From NCBI GenBank assembly GCA_904501735.1, contig CAJGBY010000003.1, positions 62,001-126,000 of the forward strand: DNA of 64,000 nt, in the 5' to 3' direction. A program made the position numbers and the translations under genes. Numbering within the stretch: the first letter of the stretch is position 1; every line of letters begins with the position of its first letter. The DNA comes from an uncultured Muribaculaceae bacterium. GTDB lineage: Bacteria; Bacteroidota; Bacteroidia; Bacteroidales; Muribaculaceae. This document shows positions 1 to 8,206 of this stretch, one piece after another. Below the pieces are notes generated by a model. The model had not been told where the DNA came from. It did no database searches and saw only the letters and a list, made by a program, of their open reading frames with translations.

Positions 1-920
1 GCTCCACCAGGTGCGTCGGTGAAAGAGTTGAACACACCAGCGATAGGCGACATGTCTTTCCAATCTTGAAGCGCATCTTCGTAGGCTATTTGATCTTCGA
101 AGTCGGTTAGGCGAGGTTTAGCAGGTACAAGAAGTTTGTTGACATCGACCGATAGCGCCAAAGAATGGTAATCGGCAAGAGGGAACATGAACATAGTACC
201 AAGTCGCAAGTTGGTAGGCAAGAACGCTGGTTCGTTGCCACCATTGTAGCTCATTTTACTACCGATGTTAGAGATGTTGAAACCAAGAGACCATTGGCAT
301 TCGTTGCGTCCAACAATAGGGTAGGTAGTGTAATAACCAGAGATGTCGGCAGCAAAAGCCGAAGCTCCCTTAGTGTCGTCGCTCGAAAAAGATTCATCGA
401 AAGCAAGGTCAGAATAGATGTATCGCAAAGCGACACCCATAGAGAAACTTTCGCTCAACTTGCGAGAATAGCCAAGGTCGAACGCCATTTCAAAAGGGTT
501 GATGCTATTGATAGAAGCGCCTTCGTCGTTGGTCATCGATACTTCACCAAGTGAGAAATAGCGAAGTGAAGCACTGACAGCTTGGTTGTCCTCTTGTCCG
601 AGTTTCCAATAACCAGCCAAGTTGGCAAGATAGATGTCGTTGACAAGTTTTCTCAACCAAGGAGTGTAAGAGATAGACACCCCAGCCTTGCTATAAGCAA
701 AAGCATACTTAGAAGGGTTCCAATATTGAGAGTTAGCATCGGGATCGGTAGCCGCACCAAGGTCGCCCATAGATGCACCACGCGCATCGGGAACGATGCC
801 TAATGATACCACACCAGTAGTGATGGGGTTGAATTCATTCTTCATGTCTTGTGCGTTTGCCACGAAAGGCAAAAAGAAACACACAAGAAGTAGTATTGCA
901 GTTTTAGAAATAGTATTCAT
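1..920 (-). CDS. porV: T9SS outer-membrane protein PorV, 3' end outside window
   Basis: PorV is an outer-membrane beta-barrel of the type IX secretion system that carries cargo to the PorU sortase at the cell surface. The frame opens at the ATG at 918-920 and stays open to base 1, giving about 306 codons without a stop. Residues 1-23 form a signal peptide ending ANAQ. The mature start carries the family pattern: NPITTGVVSLGIVPDARG, then SMGDLGAATDPDANSQYWNP, then VSISYTPWLR and LRYFSLGEV. The last codons seen (NSFTDAPGG) fit the family. It lies 90 bp after porU on the same strand, the usual PorU-PorV pairing. Assignment is by recalled family pattern. Confidence 0.9.
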   Translation of the reverse strand, partial: MNTISKTAILLLVCFFLPFVANAQDMKNEFNPITTGVVSLGIVPDARGASMGDLGAATDPDANSQYWNPSKYAFAYSKAGVSISYTPWLRKLVNDIYLANLAGYWKLGQEDNQAVSASLRYFSLGEVSMTNDEGASINSINPFEMAFDLGYSRKLSESFSMGVALRYIYSDLAFDESFSSDDTKGASAFAADISGYYTTYPIVGRNECQWSLGFNISNIGSKMSYNGGNEPAFLPTNLRLGTMFMFPLADYHSLALSVDVNKLLVPAKPRLTDFEDQIAYEDALQDWKDMSPIAGVFNSFTDAPGG

Positions 921-1010
921 CTTGTCGAAATTATAGTTAGTTGATATATATAACTACAATTTTGTTGAAATATTGTGTTGAGGTAGTAAAAGAATGCCGA
1001 GAAAGGTCAA

Positions 1011-4000
1011 TTACTTGTTCAATACAATGATTTTGATGGGTTCGGTAGCACCAGAGCCTTCATTTCCTTCGAAAGTAGCAAAGATGGTGTATCGTCCAGG
1101 CTTAACACGGCTGCCATTGGCATTCTTGAGGTTCCATGTGAACGCACCATTATTGTTTTGTATAGTTATAATGGTGTTTTCGGAACTATCGCGAACGAAA
1201 AGAGTAGACTTGGCGATGTGATGCTGAGTGTCGATGTTGAATTCAACACTATGAGATACAGTTTCGTCGGAAGAGGTGAGGGTGCAATCGAGAGCATCGT
1301 CGATAACATAGAAAGTAACTTTTTTCTGAGTGGTGTTGCCAGCGCAGTCGCTCACTTCGAGTTGAAGCGTGTGTCGTCCAGCCGAAAGGTTGTGAAGTTG
1401 CACACTTGCGTTAACGGTCTTTCCGCCATCGGTAGCCGTAGCGAAGTTGCTAAGCGAAGGAGTGCTAATCTTGCCATTGTCAACGATGATTTTCATTGAG
1501 CCTTGAAGGTCGTTAGGCTTGGTGTTGATAGCCATGTTATCGGTAGCACGGAATTGAATGACAGGAGAGCTTGAGGCTTTTGTGTTGCCCGAAGCATTTT
1601 GTCCGTCGATTACGATAGAACGGATGATAGGAGCAATGTTGTCGGCAAGAGTCTTGCTTGCTGCCTTGATAATGAGGTTCTTGTTGGTGCCCGAAACGAG
1701 TCGTTTGTCGTTGCTTTGAGCAAAGATGCGAATTTCGCAAGTGTCGCCATCGGCTTGGCAATTGGCAGGCAGAGTTACTGTAATGCTGTATTGACCATTT
1801 ACCACCTTGCCAGTGCTGTGAGATAGCTTTTCGCGAGGATAGTAAGAGTTGTAAACAACCTTAGTGTTAGGCGATGTCAAGTCCTTGTAGTGAACAGCCT
1901 TGTCGAATACCGAAACAGTGGCATCACCATTGAATGACTTGTCGATGTTGCCAGCATTGTCGGTTACATATCCCTTGATGGTGATAGTAGACAATGGAGT
2001 GGCAGATACAGTGCTATTGGCAACCGATGATTGGTTGATATGAGAAACACGGCATCGGTCGACAGGGAAACGGAATCGTAGAGCAGGGTCACCGAATAGT
2101 GTGAAACTTAACTTGTTGTAATTGTAAGAAGTGCCAAACGATTTCTTAGCTTCCATAGAAGCGTCGCCGATGGTGCGATAAGAATCATCAGATTTGAGTG
2201 TGAACAACAATTCGCCAAGAGCCTTGTTGAGGCGGTCGTTTTGCGAAGAGTATACGGTGCGCGCAGCAGCAAGCACTCCGATAGCGCCTCCGTTGTTGGC
2301 AAGCGTGAGTTCTTCGCAGAAAGAGCGTTCGTTGTCGTCGTATTTGGCTGTTTCGCATGCCGATAGCGCAAAGAATGGGAGATGTTTGTACTTGGTGCTT
2401 CTCACCTTGGCACTTGTCCATAGACGGTGGTCGTAGGTGAGTACGGCAGGTCCAGCGTGTCCGATGTAGGAAACATAAAGTAGACCTTCGTTGAGAAGAT
2501 TGCCTAAATGTTGGCGACCGAAGTTTTCGGCACCATTTAGGTTGTTGTCCTTGATGATAGACGACATATACCAATCCTGGTACAACTTATTAATGTATAT
2601 ACCATTAGCTTCCTTTGTGTTGCGAATGATTTGTTCAAGACCTTCGGCTTGAGTTGTGTGTAGTTCGTTGTCGCCTTCGTCGGAAATGATGAGGATGTTA
2701 TTTTTCCATTCGGCGTAGTCGTTGTTGGTAATGTAGTCGATGAGCTTGCCAATGGCAGCTTCGGCATCGTCGACATCCATAGCCGGAATGCGACCTACAG
2801 CGATAGAAAGAATGTCGGTAGGAAGGCTATTGCCCGAGCCATCGGCAAGGAAACCGAAGTAGTCGTCGGTAACATAAGATGACACGGAGCCTTGGCTATC
2901 GTTGCTTTGGTAGGTGAGCAATTGGTTTTCGCTCTTGAAGCCTGTGATGCCACGGTTGTCGTAAGAACCACATCCTAAAAGAAGGAGATATTTCAGTTTG
3001 TTAGGGTCGCGATCATAAAGCATCTTCAAGAAAAGACGGTAGGCAGTGGCATCCTTAGCCCCCGAAGAAAATTCGTTGAAAATGAGTTGCTCGTCGACAG
3101 CAAGAACATCATATCCGTCGTAGCTGTGGTGAATTTGCGCAAGTTTTTCGGCTTGTTGCTTGAAGTTGCGAGGGTAGATGATAACCATATCGGGGGTTGT
3201 GGCGCTGTGAAGGTTTTGATTTTCGACAGCCCCCTCGATAGTAACTGATTTAAGCGTTTGAGCCGGTTTGAACGCGATAAACTGTTTGTATCGTTCGCTT
3301 GAAGAATCTAATAAATAAGGTTGGAACGATATTTTGTTGTTGGAAGGAGTGATGGTGAATTGCTTTTGAGGTCCACCATTTTTGATATTCCACACAGTGA
3401 TAGGTTCGGCAACATTCTTGATGACAACATTAGATTCGCTTGTGGTGCCCATAAGAGCCAAATGCATTTGAGTGCTGTCGGTGTCGAAGATGTTTTCTCT
3501 CTGATAGGTTACAGTGAAGAAATCAAGGCGCATGAGATGTGCAGTGTTGCCATCGACACTGATGTTGAGAGTGTAGTTGGATGCAGCATCGAGCGTGGTA
3601 GATGTGCCATAAGGCGAAGAAATCTCAAATCCCTTGTTAGATGCAAGTTTTGATAGTGAATTAGATTTTAGCTCGATGTTGGATCCATTGATAGTGGCCG
3701 AAACAGTAGTCTTAGCACTCGAACAAGCTGCAATACTGAAAGCCAATGAACAATGAGCGCCATCGATGTAGTGAGGCATAGTGAAATTGAGATTGTTGTT
3801 GGCCATTAGATCCTCGCCGTAGAAAGTCTTTCCACTGTTGATAAGAGAAAGGATTTCACGGTTGTGAATGAGGTGAGTGTAGCTTGTAGTTATGTCGTTG
3901 TCGGAAGAAGCGGCGGCTTCGTAGGCAGCTTCGTTGGTATAGAGAGGTTGGAACGCGTCGCTATCGGTAATGAAATAGTAGGCGCGAGTAGAGTAGGGGT

Positions 4001-4388
4001 TAACCTTTATGGTGTGGTAGGGAATGCCCGAAGAGAAATTAGTAGTAGCTTCGACGCAGCCCTGTGCATAGAAAATCACCTTGTTGTTGGCAACGAGGAC
4101 GGGAATTTGGTTGAGGTCGTCGGGGAGATTGTTGTTGAGAACCTCGTTGAGCGCTGATCCACCATGACCGAAAACCTTGACTTTAGAAAGGTCGTTGAAA
4201 CCCATTTCGGCAAGTTGGGCGGCAGTGATTTCGTGAACACCAGTTTCGTGGATACTCACTTTAGCCCATTTCCCTGAGGCAAGTTTGGAAGACGCCGCAA
4301 AATGCGAAGCCGAAAGTGCTTGCATCGAAAGCGGAAGTATTGCTATAACGCAAAGAAGCAAGATTTTGAAATAAAGTCTTGTTTTCAT
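1011..4388 (-). CDS. porU: T9SS type A sortase PorU (gingipain-fold C25 peptidase)
   Basis: PorU cleaves the C-terminal signal of T9SS cargo at the cell surface and attaches the protein to a lipid-linked sugar. The frame extends to 4421, but the ATG at 4388 (MKTRLYFKI) starts a proper signal peptide and gives 1125 aa, normal for PorU. The peptidase C25 core has the expected catalytic pair: His in YIGHAGPAVLTYDHRLW and Cys in FFALSACETAKYDD, near residues 640-690. Ig-like domains follow, and the C-terminus (SRVKPGRYTIFATF) is typical of PorU. It lies 32 bp after the FAH-like gene and 90 bp before porV, so the four leftward genes from rex are probably one transcript. Confidence 0.93.
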   Translation of the reverse strand: MKTRLYFKILLLCVIAILPLSMQALSASHFAASSKLASGKWAKVSIHETGVHEITAAQLAEMGFNDLSKVKVFGHGGSALNEVLNNNLPDDLNQIPVLVANNKVIFYAQGCVEATTNFSSGIPYHTIKVNPYSTRAYYFITDSDAFQPLYTNEAAYEAAASSDNDITTSYTHLIHNREILSLINSGKTFYGEDLMANNNLNFTMPHYIDGAHCSLAFSIAACSSAKTTVSATINGSNIELKSNSLSKLASNKGFEISSPYGTSTTLDAASNYTLNISVDGNTAHLMRLDFFTVTYQRENIFDTDSTQMHLALMGTTSESNVVIKNVAEPITVWNIKNGGPQKQFTITPSNNKISFQPYLLDSSSERYKQFIAFKPAQTLKSVTIEGAVENQNLHSATTPDMVIIYPRNFKQQAEKLAQIHHSYDGYDVLAVDEQLIFNEFSSGAKDATAYRLFLKMLYDRDPNKLKYLLLLGCGSYDNRGITGFKSENQLLTYQSNDSQGSVSSYVTDDYFGFLADGSGNSLPTDILSIAVGRIPAMDVDDAEAAIGKLIDYITNNDYAEWKNNILIISDEGDNELHTTQAEGLEQIIRNTKEANGIYINKLYQDWYMSSIIKDNNLNGAENFGRQHLGNLLNEGLLYVSYIGHAGPAVLTYDHRLWTSAKVRSTKYKHLPFFALSACETAKYDDNERSFCEELTLANNGGAIGVLAAARTVYSSQNDRLNKALGELLFTLKSDDSYRTIGDASMEAKKSFGTSYNYNKLSFTLFGDPALRFRFPVDRCRVSHINQSSVANSTVSATPLSTITIKGYVTDNAGNIDKSFNGDATVSVFDKAVHYKDLTSPNTKVVYNSYYPREKLSHSTGKVVNGQYSITVTLPANCQADGDTCEIRIFAQSNDKRLVSGTNKNLIIKAASKTLADNIAPIIRSIVIDGQNASGNTKASSSPVIQFRATDNMAINTKPNDLQGSMKIIVDNGKISTPSLSNFATATDGGKTVNASVQLHNLSAGRHTLQLEVSDCAGNTTQKKVTFYVIDDALDCTLTSSDETVSHSVEFNIDTQHHIAKSTLFVRDSSENTIITIQNNNGAFTWNLKNANGSRVKPGRYTIFATFEGNEGSGATEPIKIIVLNK

Positions 4389-4420
4389 AGTCGGATAATA
4401 GTTAGTGTGGATAAAAACCA

Positions 4421-5014
4421 CTATTTTACTTTGAAATGTAATGCTTGAGCGCCGTTGATAGAGCCCTCGATTACATCGTTGATAGAAAGCTCGAAGCTAT
4501 TAGAGTCGGCATAACCTGTGAAAAGGATATCACCAATCTTGAAAGTGAAATATTTGCTCAATTCCTCGATAAGCGAGTCGATGTCCATAGAGAGGTTGTC
4601 CGAATTGAGCGTGATGCACTCGCCATTGCCATGTTTTACAGAGAATTCGCAGTTGTTAATGTCGGCAACCTCTTCAACTGGAATGAAATCGCCCAAAACA
4701 GCTGCTCCGTCGAACGCATTTACCACTGAGTCGCAACCAGCGATGGTGTTGGAATGCTTGAATCCTTGAGCTTCGACACATAGACCAACTGTTACTGCGT
4801 CGTAGTAGCGCGAAGCAAAACGCTTGGAGATGTTTTTGCCAAGGCGATTGATGCGAACGATGAAAACAGGGCGCGCAATGAATTTTTCGGCAAAATCGGG
4901 CAAGAATAGAGGTTTGCCGTCTTTGAGTAACGAAGAATCAGCCATTAGGAATACTTGAGGCTGAGAAGGAGTGTTGTTGATGGTGTAGTTACCTTTTATA
5001 CCGATTACTTTCAT
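4421..5014 (-). CDS. FAH-fold protein, apparently without metal-binding residues
   Basis: This 197-aa protein matches Bacteroidales members of the fumarylacetoacetate hydrolase (FAH) family: SSLLKDGKPLFLPDF, IVRINRLGKNISKRFASRYY, DAVTVGL, FDGAAVLGDF and FTFKIGDILFTG. Active FAH enzymes carry an E-x-E pair just before the VRINRLG segment and a D later (TARD-type). Here those places read FIARPVFIVRI and CVEAQGFK, and the usual FTGTP near the end is FTGYA. It is therefore probably not a working hydrolase. Its ATG overlaps the rex stop as ATGA, implying translational coupling. I recall an FAH-family gene beside porU in Porphyromonas gingivalis too; that needs checking. Confidence 0.8.
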   Translation of the reverse strand: MKVIGIKGNYTINNTPSQPQVFLMADSSLLKDGKPLFLPDFAEKFIARPVFIVRINRLGKNISKRFASRYYDAVTVGLCVEAQGFKHSNTIAGCDSVVNAFDGAAVLGDFIPVEEVADINNCEFSVKHGNGECITLNSDNLSMDIDSLIEELSKYFTFKIGDILFTGYADSNSFELSINDVIEGSINGAQALHFKVK

Positions 5015-5688
5015 TTTGAGTTGTTTTTAGGAGATTCAGTTTTCTCGCATTCTTGCATACGGTTGTAGATGAGTGCAAGGTGAGCGTAGATAGAAGTGTT
5101 TTGGATCACAATGTTTTCGGGTGCTTTGATGCGATAGGGCGTGAAATTCCAGATGGCTTTTAGTCCGCAAGCAATCATAGAGTCGGCAGCTTCTTGAGCA
5201 TGTTCGACAGGAACAGCAAGGATACCAATTTCGGTGCCAGTAGCTTTTTGGAGTTGGCACATTTCGTTCATGTTGAGGATAGGAACACCACAAATATTGG
5301 TGCCTACGACATCCTCTTTAACATCGAATCCTGCAATGATGTTGAGCCCATATTGCGAAAGACCAGAGTCGTGAATCAAAGCTCCACCAAGACTACCTAC
5401 TCCAACCATAAATGCGTTGTGGCTCTCGCGAAATCCAAGGAAATCGGCAAGTTCGTTGACGAGCGTTTTCACCTCATAACCGATGCGCGTTTTGCCCTTG
5501 ATGTTGAGGAACGAAAGGTCTTTGGCGATTTGAGATGCGTCAACTTTGATTTCTTTAGCAATCTGAGTAGACGACACAAATTCCACCTTTTGGCTGTGCA
5601 AAAGGCTCACATAGGCGAGATACCAAGGCAATCGTCGCAAGGTAGGTTCGGGAAGAATGGTTCTTATTTTGAGCTGATTGTCAGACAT
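5011..5688 (-). CDS. rex: Redox-sensing transcriptional repressor Rex
   Basis: Rex represses fermentation and respiration genes according to the NADH/NAD+ ratio. The 225-aa protein has an N-terminal winged helix (EPTLRRLPWYLAYVSLL, then VSSTQIAKEIKVDASQIAKDL, GKTRIGYEV) and a Rossmann domain beginning MVGVGSLGGALIHDSGLSQYG near residue 92. AGFDVKEDVVG and the C-terminal ALIYNRMQ also fit. It heads a leftward run with the FAH-like gene, porU and porV, and has a good promoter at 5710-5741. Linkage of Rex to T9SS genes is visible here; whether Rex regulates them is inference. Confidence 0.95.
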   Translation of the reverse strand: MSDNQLKIRTILPEPTLRRLPWYLAYVSLLHSQKVEFVSSTQIAKEIKVDASQIAKDLSFLNIKGKTRIGYEVKTLVNELADFLGFRESHNAFMVGVGSLGGALIHDSGLSQYGLNIIAGFDVKEDVVGTNICGVPILNMNEMCQLQKATGTEIGILAVPVEHAQEAADSMIACGLKAIWNFTPYRIKAPENIVIQNTSIYAHLALIYNRMQECEKTESPKNNSK

Positions 5689-5709
5689 TGTGTTTCAAAT
5701 ATATTCGTG

Positions 5710-5741
5710 CAAAAATACGAATTATTCCATTTATCCCCAAA
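5710..5741 (-). promoter_or_regulatory. Bacteroidetes-type promoter for rex operon
   Basis: On the minus strand a TTTG (5738-5741) lies 20 bp from TATTTTTG (5710-5717), matching -33 TTTG and -7 TAnnTTTG. It is 22 bp upstream of the rex ATG. Confidence 0.7.
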
Positions 5742-5831
5742 TTTTTATTGATAATAGGGCGCGCGAGAGGGTGAATGATCAAGAAAAAGAGTAGAAGAAA
5801 TGTAAATAATTGAAAGTAAGATGAAAAAAGT

Positions 5832-5862
5832 TTTGTGGAATAAGAAAAATGTTGTAACTTTG
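5832..5862 (+). promoter_or_regulatory. Bacteroidetes-type promoter for rplU-rpmA
   Basis: TTTG at 5832-5835, 19 bp, then TAACTTTG at 5855-5862, a full match to the Bacteroidetes consensus. The predicted start near 5869 leaves a leader of about 87 nt before rplU. Confidence 0.8.
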
Positions 5863-5868
5863 TGCGCT

Positions 5869-5955
5869 GATTTCCGAATAGGCTCAAAATTAAGTGTTCG
5901 AGCATGTAGACTTGAACCGCCTCACGGGTTAACTTTTATAAGTTTTTTAATTTAA
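5869..5955 (+). promoter_or_regulatory. Leader of rplU, possible ribosomal-protein regulatory site
   Basis: The leader has a short hairpin (AACC at 5915-5918 with GGTT at 5927-5930), then AACT-TTTAT-AAGT followed by six T. This resembles a small attenuator just before the L21 start. L21 autoregulatory leaders are known in other bacteria; that this is one is inference. Confidence 0.3.
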
Positions 5956-6276
5956 ATGTACGCAATCGTAGAAATTAAGGGACAACAATTCAAGGCAGAA
6001 GCTGGTAAGTTTGTTTATGTCCACTACCTAGGCGAAGAAGTAAAGGCTGGTGATTCAGTAGAATTCACTAACGTACTTTTGGTAGACGCTGAAGGTGAAG
6101 TAAAAGTAGGTGCACCACTTGTAGAAGGTGCAAAAGTTGTATGCGAAGTAGCTGAAACTCTAGTAAAGGGTGACAAGGTACTAGTATTCAAGAAGAAGAG
6201 AAGAAAAGGTTATCGTCGTTTGAACGGTCACCGTCAATATTTCTCTAAGTTGGTGATTAAAGAAGTAGTTGCTTAA
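5956..6276 (+). CDS. rplU: 50S ribosomal protein L21
   Basis: L21 is a structural protein of the large ribosomal subunit, binding 23S rRNA near L20. The 106-aa protein opens MYAIVEIKGQQFKAEAGKFV and ends in the basic RNA-binding tail KKKRRKGYRRLNGHRQYFSK, matching the family over its whole length. It is first in a two-gene operon, 20 bp before rpmA, behind a consensus promoter and an 87-nt leader. Confidence 0.98.
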   Translation: MYAIVEIKGQQFKAEAGKFVYVHYLGEEVKAGDSVEFTNVLLVDAEGEVKVGAPLVEGAKVVCEVAETLVKGDKVLVFKKKRRKGYRRLNGHRQYFSKLVIKEVVA

Positions 6277-6296
6277 CCCTCTAAAAATTTAAAGAA

Positions 6297-6557
6297 ATGG
6301 CACATAAAAAAGGTGTAGGTAGTTCTAAGAACGGTCGTGAATCGGAAAGCAAACGACTTGGTGTTAAGCTTTTTGGTGGTCAATTTGCTAAGGCTGGTAT
6401 GATTATCAAGCGTCAACGCGGAACAGTTCACCACGCAGGTGAAAATGTTGGCATGGGTAAGGACCACACATTGTATGCTTTGGTAGACGGTACAGTAACA
6501 TTCGTTACAAAGAAGAACCGTGACTATATCAAGGTAGAACCAGTTGCTGAAGCTTAA
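6297..6557 (+). CDS. rpmA: 50S ribosomal protein L27
   Basis: L27 reaches into the peptidyl-transferase centre with its N-terminal tail. The 86-aa protein begins MAHKKGVGSSKNGRESESKR and continues LGVKLFGGQFAKAGMIIKRQRG, the typical family sequence. The N-terminus starts directly as the mature form (AHKKG), without the cleavable extension seen in Firmicutes L27. It follows rplU and is closed by a strong terminator at 6601-6643. Confidence 0.98.
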   Translation: MAHKKGVGSSKNGRESESKRLGVKLFGGQFAKAGMIIKRQRGTVHHAGENVGMGKDHTLYALVDGTVTFVTKKNRDYIKVEPVAEA

Positions 6558-6600
6558 TTGAACCCCGTAAGGGAAAGCGAAAGTAAAAACTGAAAAAAAT

Positions 6601-6643
6601 ATGTGCGTGACGCAGAATCAATAATGCGTTATGCACATTTTTT
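6601..6643 (+). terminator. Terminator after rpmA
   Basis: Fourteen-base arms (6601-6614 and 6625-6638) pair fully, counting two G-U pairs, around a 10-nt loop, followed by five T. Confidence 0.85.
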
Positions 6644-6676
6644 GTTTTAAGATAATAAGATTGCATAGAAGTTGAA

Positions 6677-8110
6677 ATGCTCAATATAGTAGTAATATCG
6701 GTGCTTGTGGCGTATTTTGCGCTGTTGCTGTTGGTGTCGCGCTTTCTTCAACGAAAGAAGCACGATAGCAATGCCACATTCTTCACTGCAGGACGAAATG
6801 CGTCGTGGTGGGTGGTATCGATAGGCATGATAGGGGCGAGTGTGAGTGGAGTGAGCTTTCTCTCGGTGCCTGGATTGGTGCAAGGTATAGGGTTTCAATA
6901 TATGCAAACGGTGCTTGGCTTTGTGCTTGGTTATGTGGTGATAGCCAAGGTGTTGCTGCCTGTATATTATAGGTTGAAGTCGCCAAGTATATATGAATTT
7001 TTGTTGAATAGGTACGGCAAGAAAGCCTATAAGACCGGTGCGTGGTACTTTCTCGTGTCGAAACTATGTGGTACAGCAGCCAAGGTGTATGTGATTGCGT
7101 TGGTGCTACATTCGTTGGCATTTGCGTCGCTCGGCGTGCCATTTGTGGTTACGGCGATGTTGATAGTGCTAATGATATGGCTCTATACCCGTCGTGGAGG
7201 ATTGGATACGATAGTGTGGACCGATGTTCTTCAAACTGTGTTTATGGTGCTTGCACTTGTGATGATAATCGCATGGTTTGTGGGCGAAATGCAGCTCGAT
7301 GCAGAAGGCGTGATGGCACTTGTGCTTGATAGCGAGTGGTCGAAATGGATAGAACTTGATGACTGGAGCAGCAGACAACATTTTGTGAAACAATTCCTAT
7401 CGGGAGCATTCATAGCACTTGTGATGACAGGTCTTGATCAAGATATGATACAGAAAAATCGTGCTATCCGTACACTTGAGCAGTCGCAACGAAACATGTA
7501 TTGGTATGGTTCGGCTTTCGTGCCATTGAATTTTTTGTTTTTGTTGCTTGGAGTGCTGTTGCTTCAATATTCAACAGTGAAAGGTATAGTATTGCCAGCT
7601 AATCCCGATGAGTATTTGCCATTCTTTGTGAGTGGAGGATATTTTGGAGTGTTGGTGAGTGTGTGCTTTGTGGTGGGCGTGGTGGCAGCCACATTTTCGA
7701 GTGCTGATTCGTCGCTCACATCGCTCACGACATCGTATTGCGTGGATATAGCCGAGAAACAAGATGATGTGAATTATCGCAAACGCGTGCATGTGGTGTT
7801 CGGCGTGTTGTTGGTGGGATTGATAGTCCTTATAGAACAAGTGAATAGCCGTTCGCTAATAGATTTGATATATGTGATGGTGTCCTACACTTATGGCCCG
7901 TTGTTGGGGCTTTTTGCATTCGGATTGTTTACTCGTCGTGAGGCGTGTGATAAGGCAATTCCTTACATTTCGATAGCATCACCATTGTTGTGTTGTGGGG
8001 TAGAATTGTTGTGCAGATATGCATTAGGCTACTCATTTGGTTACGAATTGCTTATGCTCAATGGGGCAATAACCTTCGTTGGTTTGTGGCTGGTGAGCAA
8101 AAAGGGGTAA
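6677..8110 (+). CDS. Sodium:solute symporter (SSS family)
   Basis: This 477-aa inner-membrane protein should take up a small solute with Na+. It has about 12-13 hydrophobic helices and SSS-family landmarks: the N-terminal helix, then FFTAGRNASWWVVSIGMIGASVSG near residues 35-58, and MTGLDQDMIQKN near residue 255. FSSADSSLTSLTTSY near residue 340 corresponds to the Na+-site helix of the family. The substrate cannot be read from sequence. It stands alone between the rpmA terminator and argS, with no clear promoter visible. Confidence 0.88.
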   Translation: MLNIVVISVLVAYFALLLLVSRFLQRKKHDSNATFFTAGRNASWWVVSIGMIGASVSGVSFLSVPGLVQGIGFQYMQTVLGFVLGYVVIAKVLLPVYYRLKSPSIYEFLLNRYGKKAYKTGAWYFLVSKLCGTAAKVYVIALVLHSLAFASLGVPFVVTAMLIVLMIWLYTRRGGLDTIVWTDVLQTVFMVLALVMIIAWFVGEMQLDAEGVMALVLDSEWSKWIELDDWSSRQHFVKQFLSGAFIALVMTGLDQDMIQKNRAIRTLEQSQRNMYWYGSAFVPLNFLFLLLGVLLLQYSTVKGIVLPANPDEYLPFFVSGGYFGVLVSVCFVVGVVAATFSSADSSLTSLTTSYCVDIAEKQDDVNYRKRVHVVFGVLLVGLIVLIEQVNSRSLIDLIYVMVSYTYGPLLGLFAFGLFTRREACDKAIPYISIASPLLCCGVELLCRYALGYSFGYELLMLNGAITFVGLWLVSKKG

Positions 8111-8171
8111 TACTTTTAAGATAAAATAGCGGTAAAAGTGGGAGTAATGTGATTTGCTTTTATTTTTTTAC

Positions 8172-8179
8172 TAACTTTG
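8172..8179 (+). promoter_or_regulatory. -7 element for argS
   Basis: TAACTTTG matches TAnnTTTG, 27 bp before the argS ATG. A TTTG at 8153-8156 lies 15 bp upstream, shorter than the usual 19-20, so the -33 part is uncertain. Confidence 0.6.
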
Positions 8180-8206
8180 CAAGATAAATAATAAATTATA
8201 GAGATT

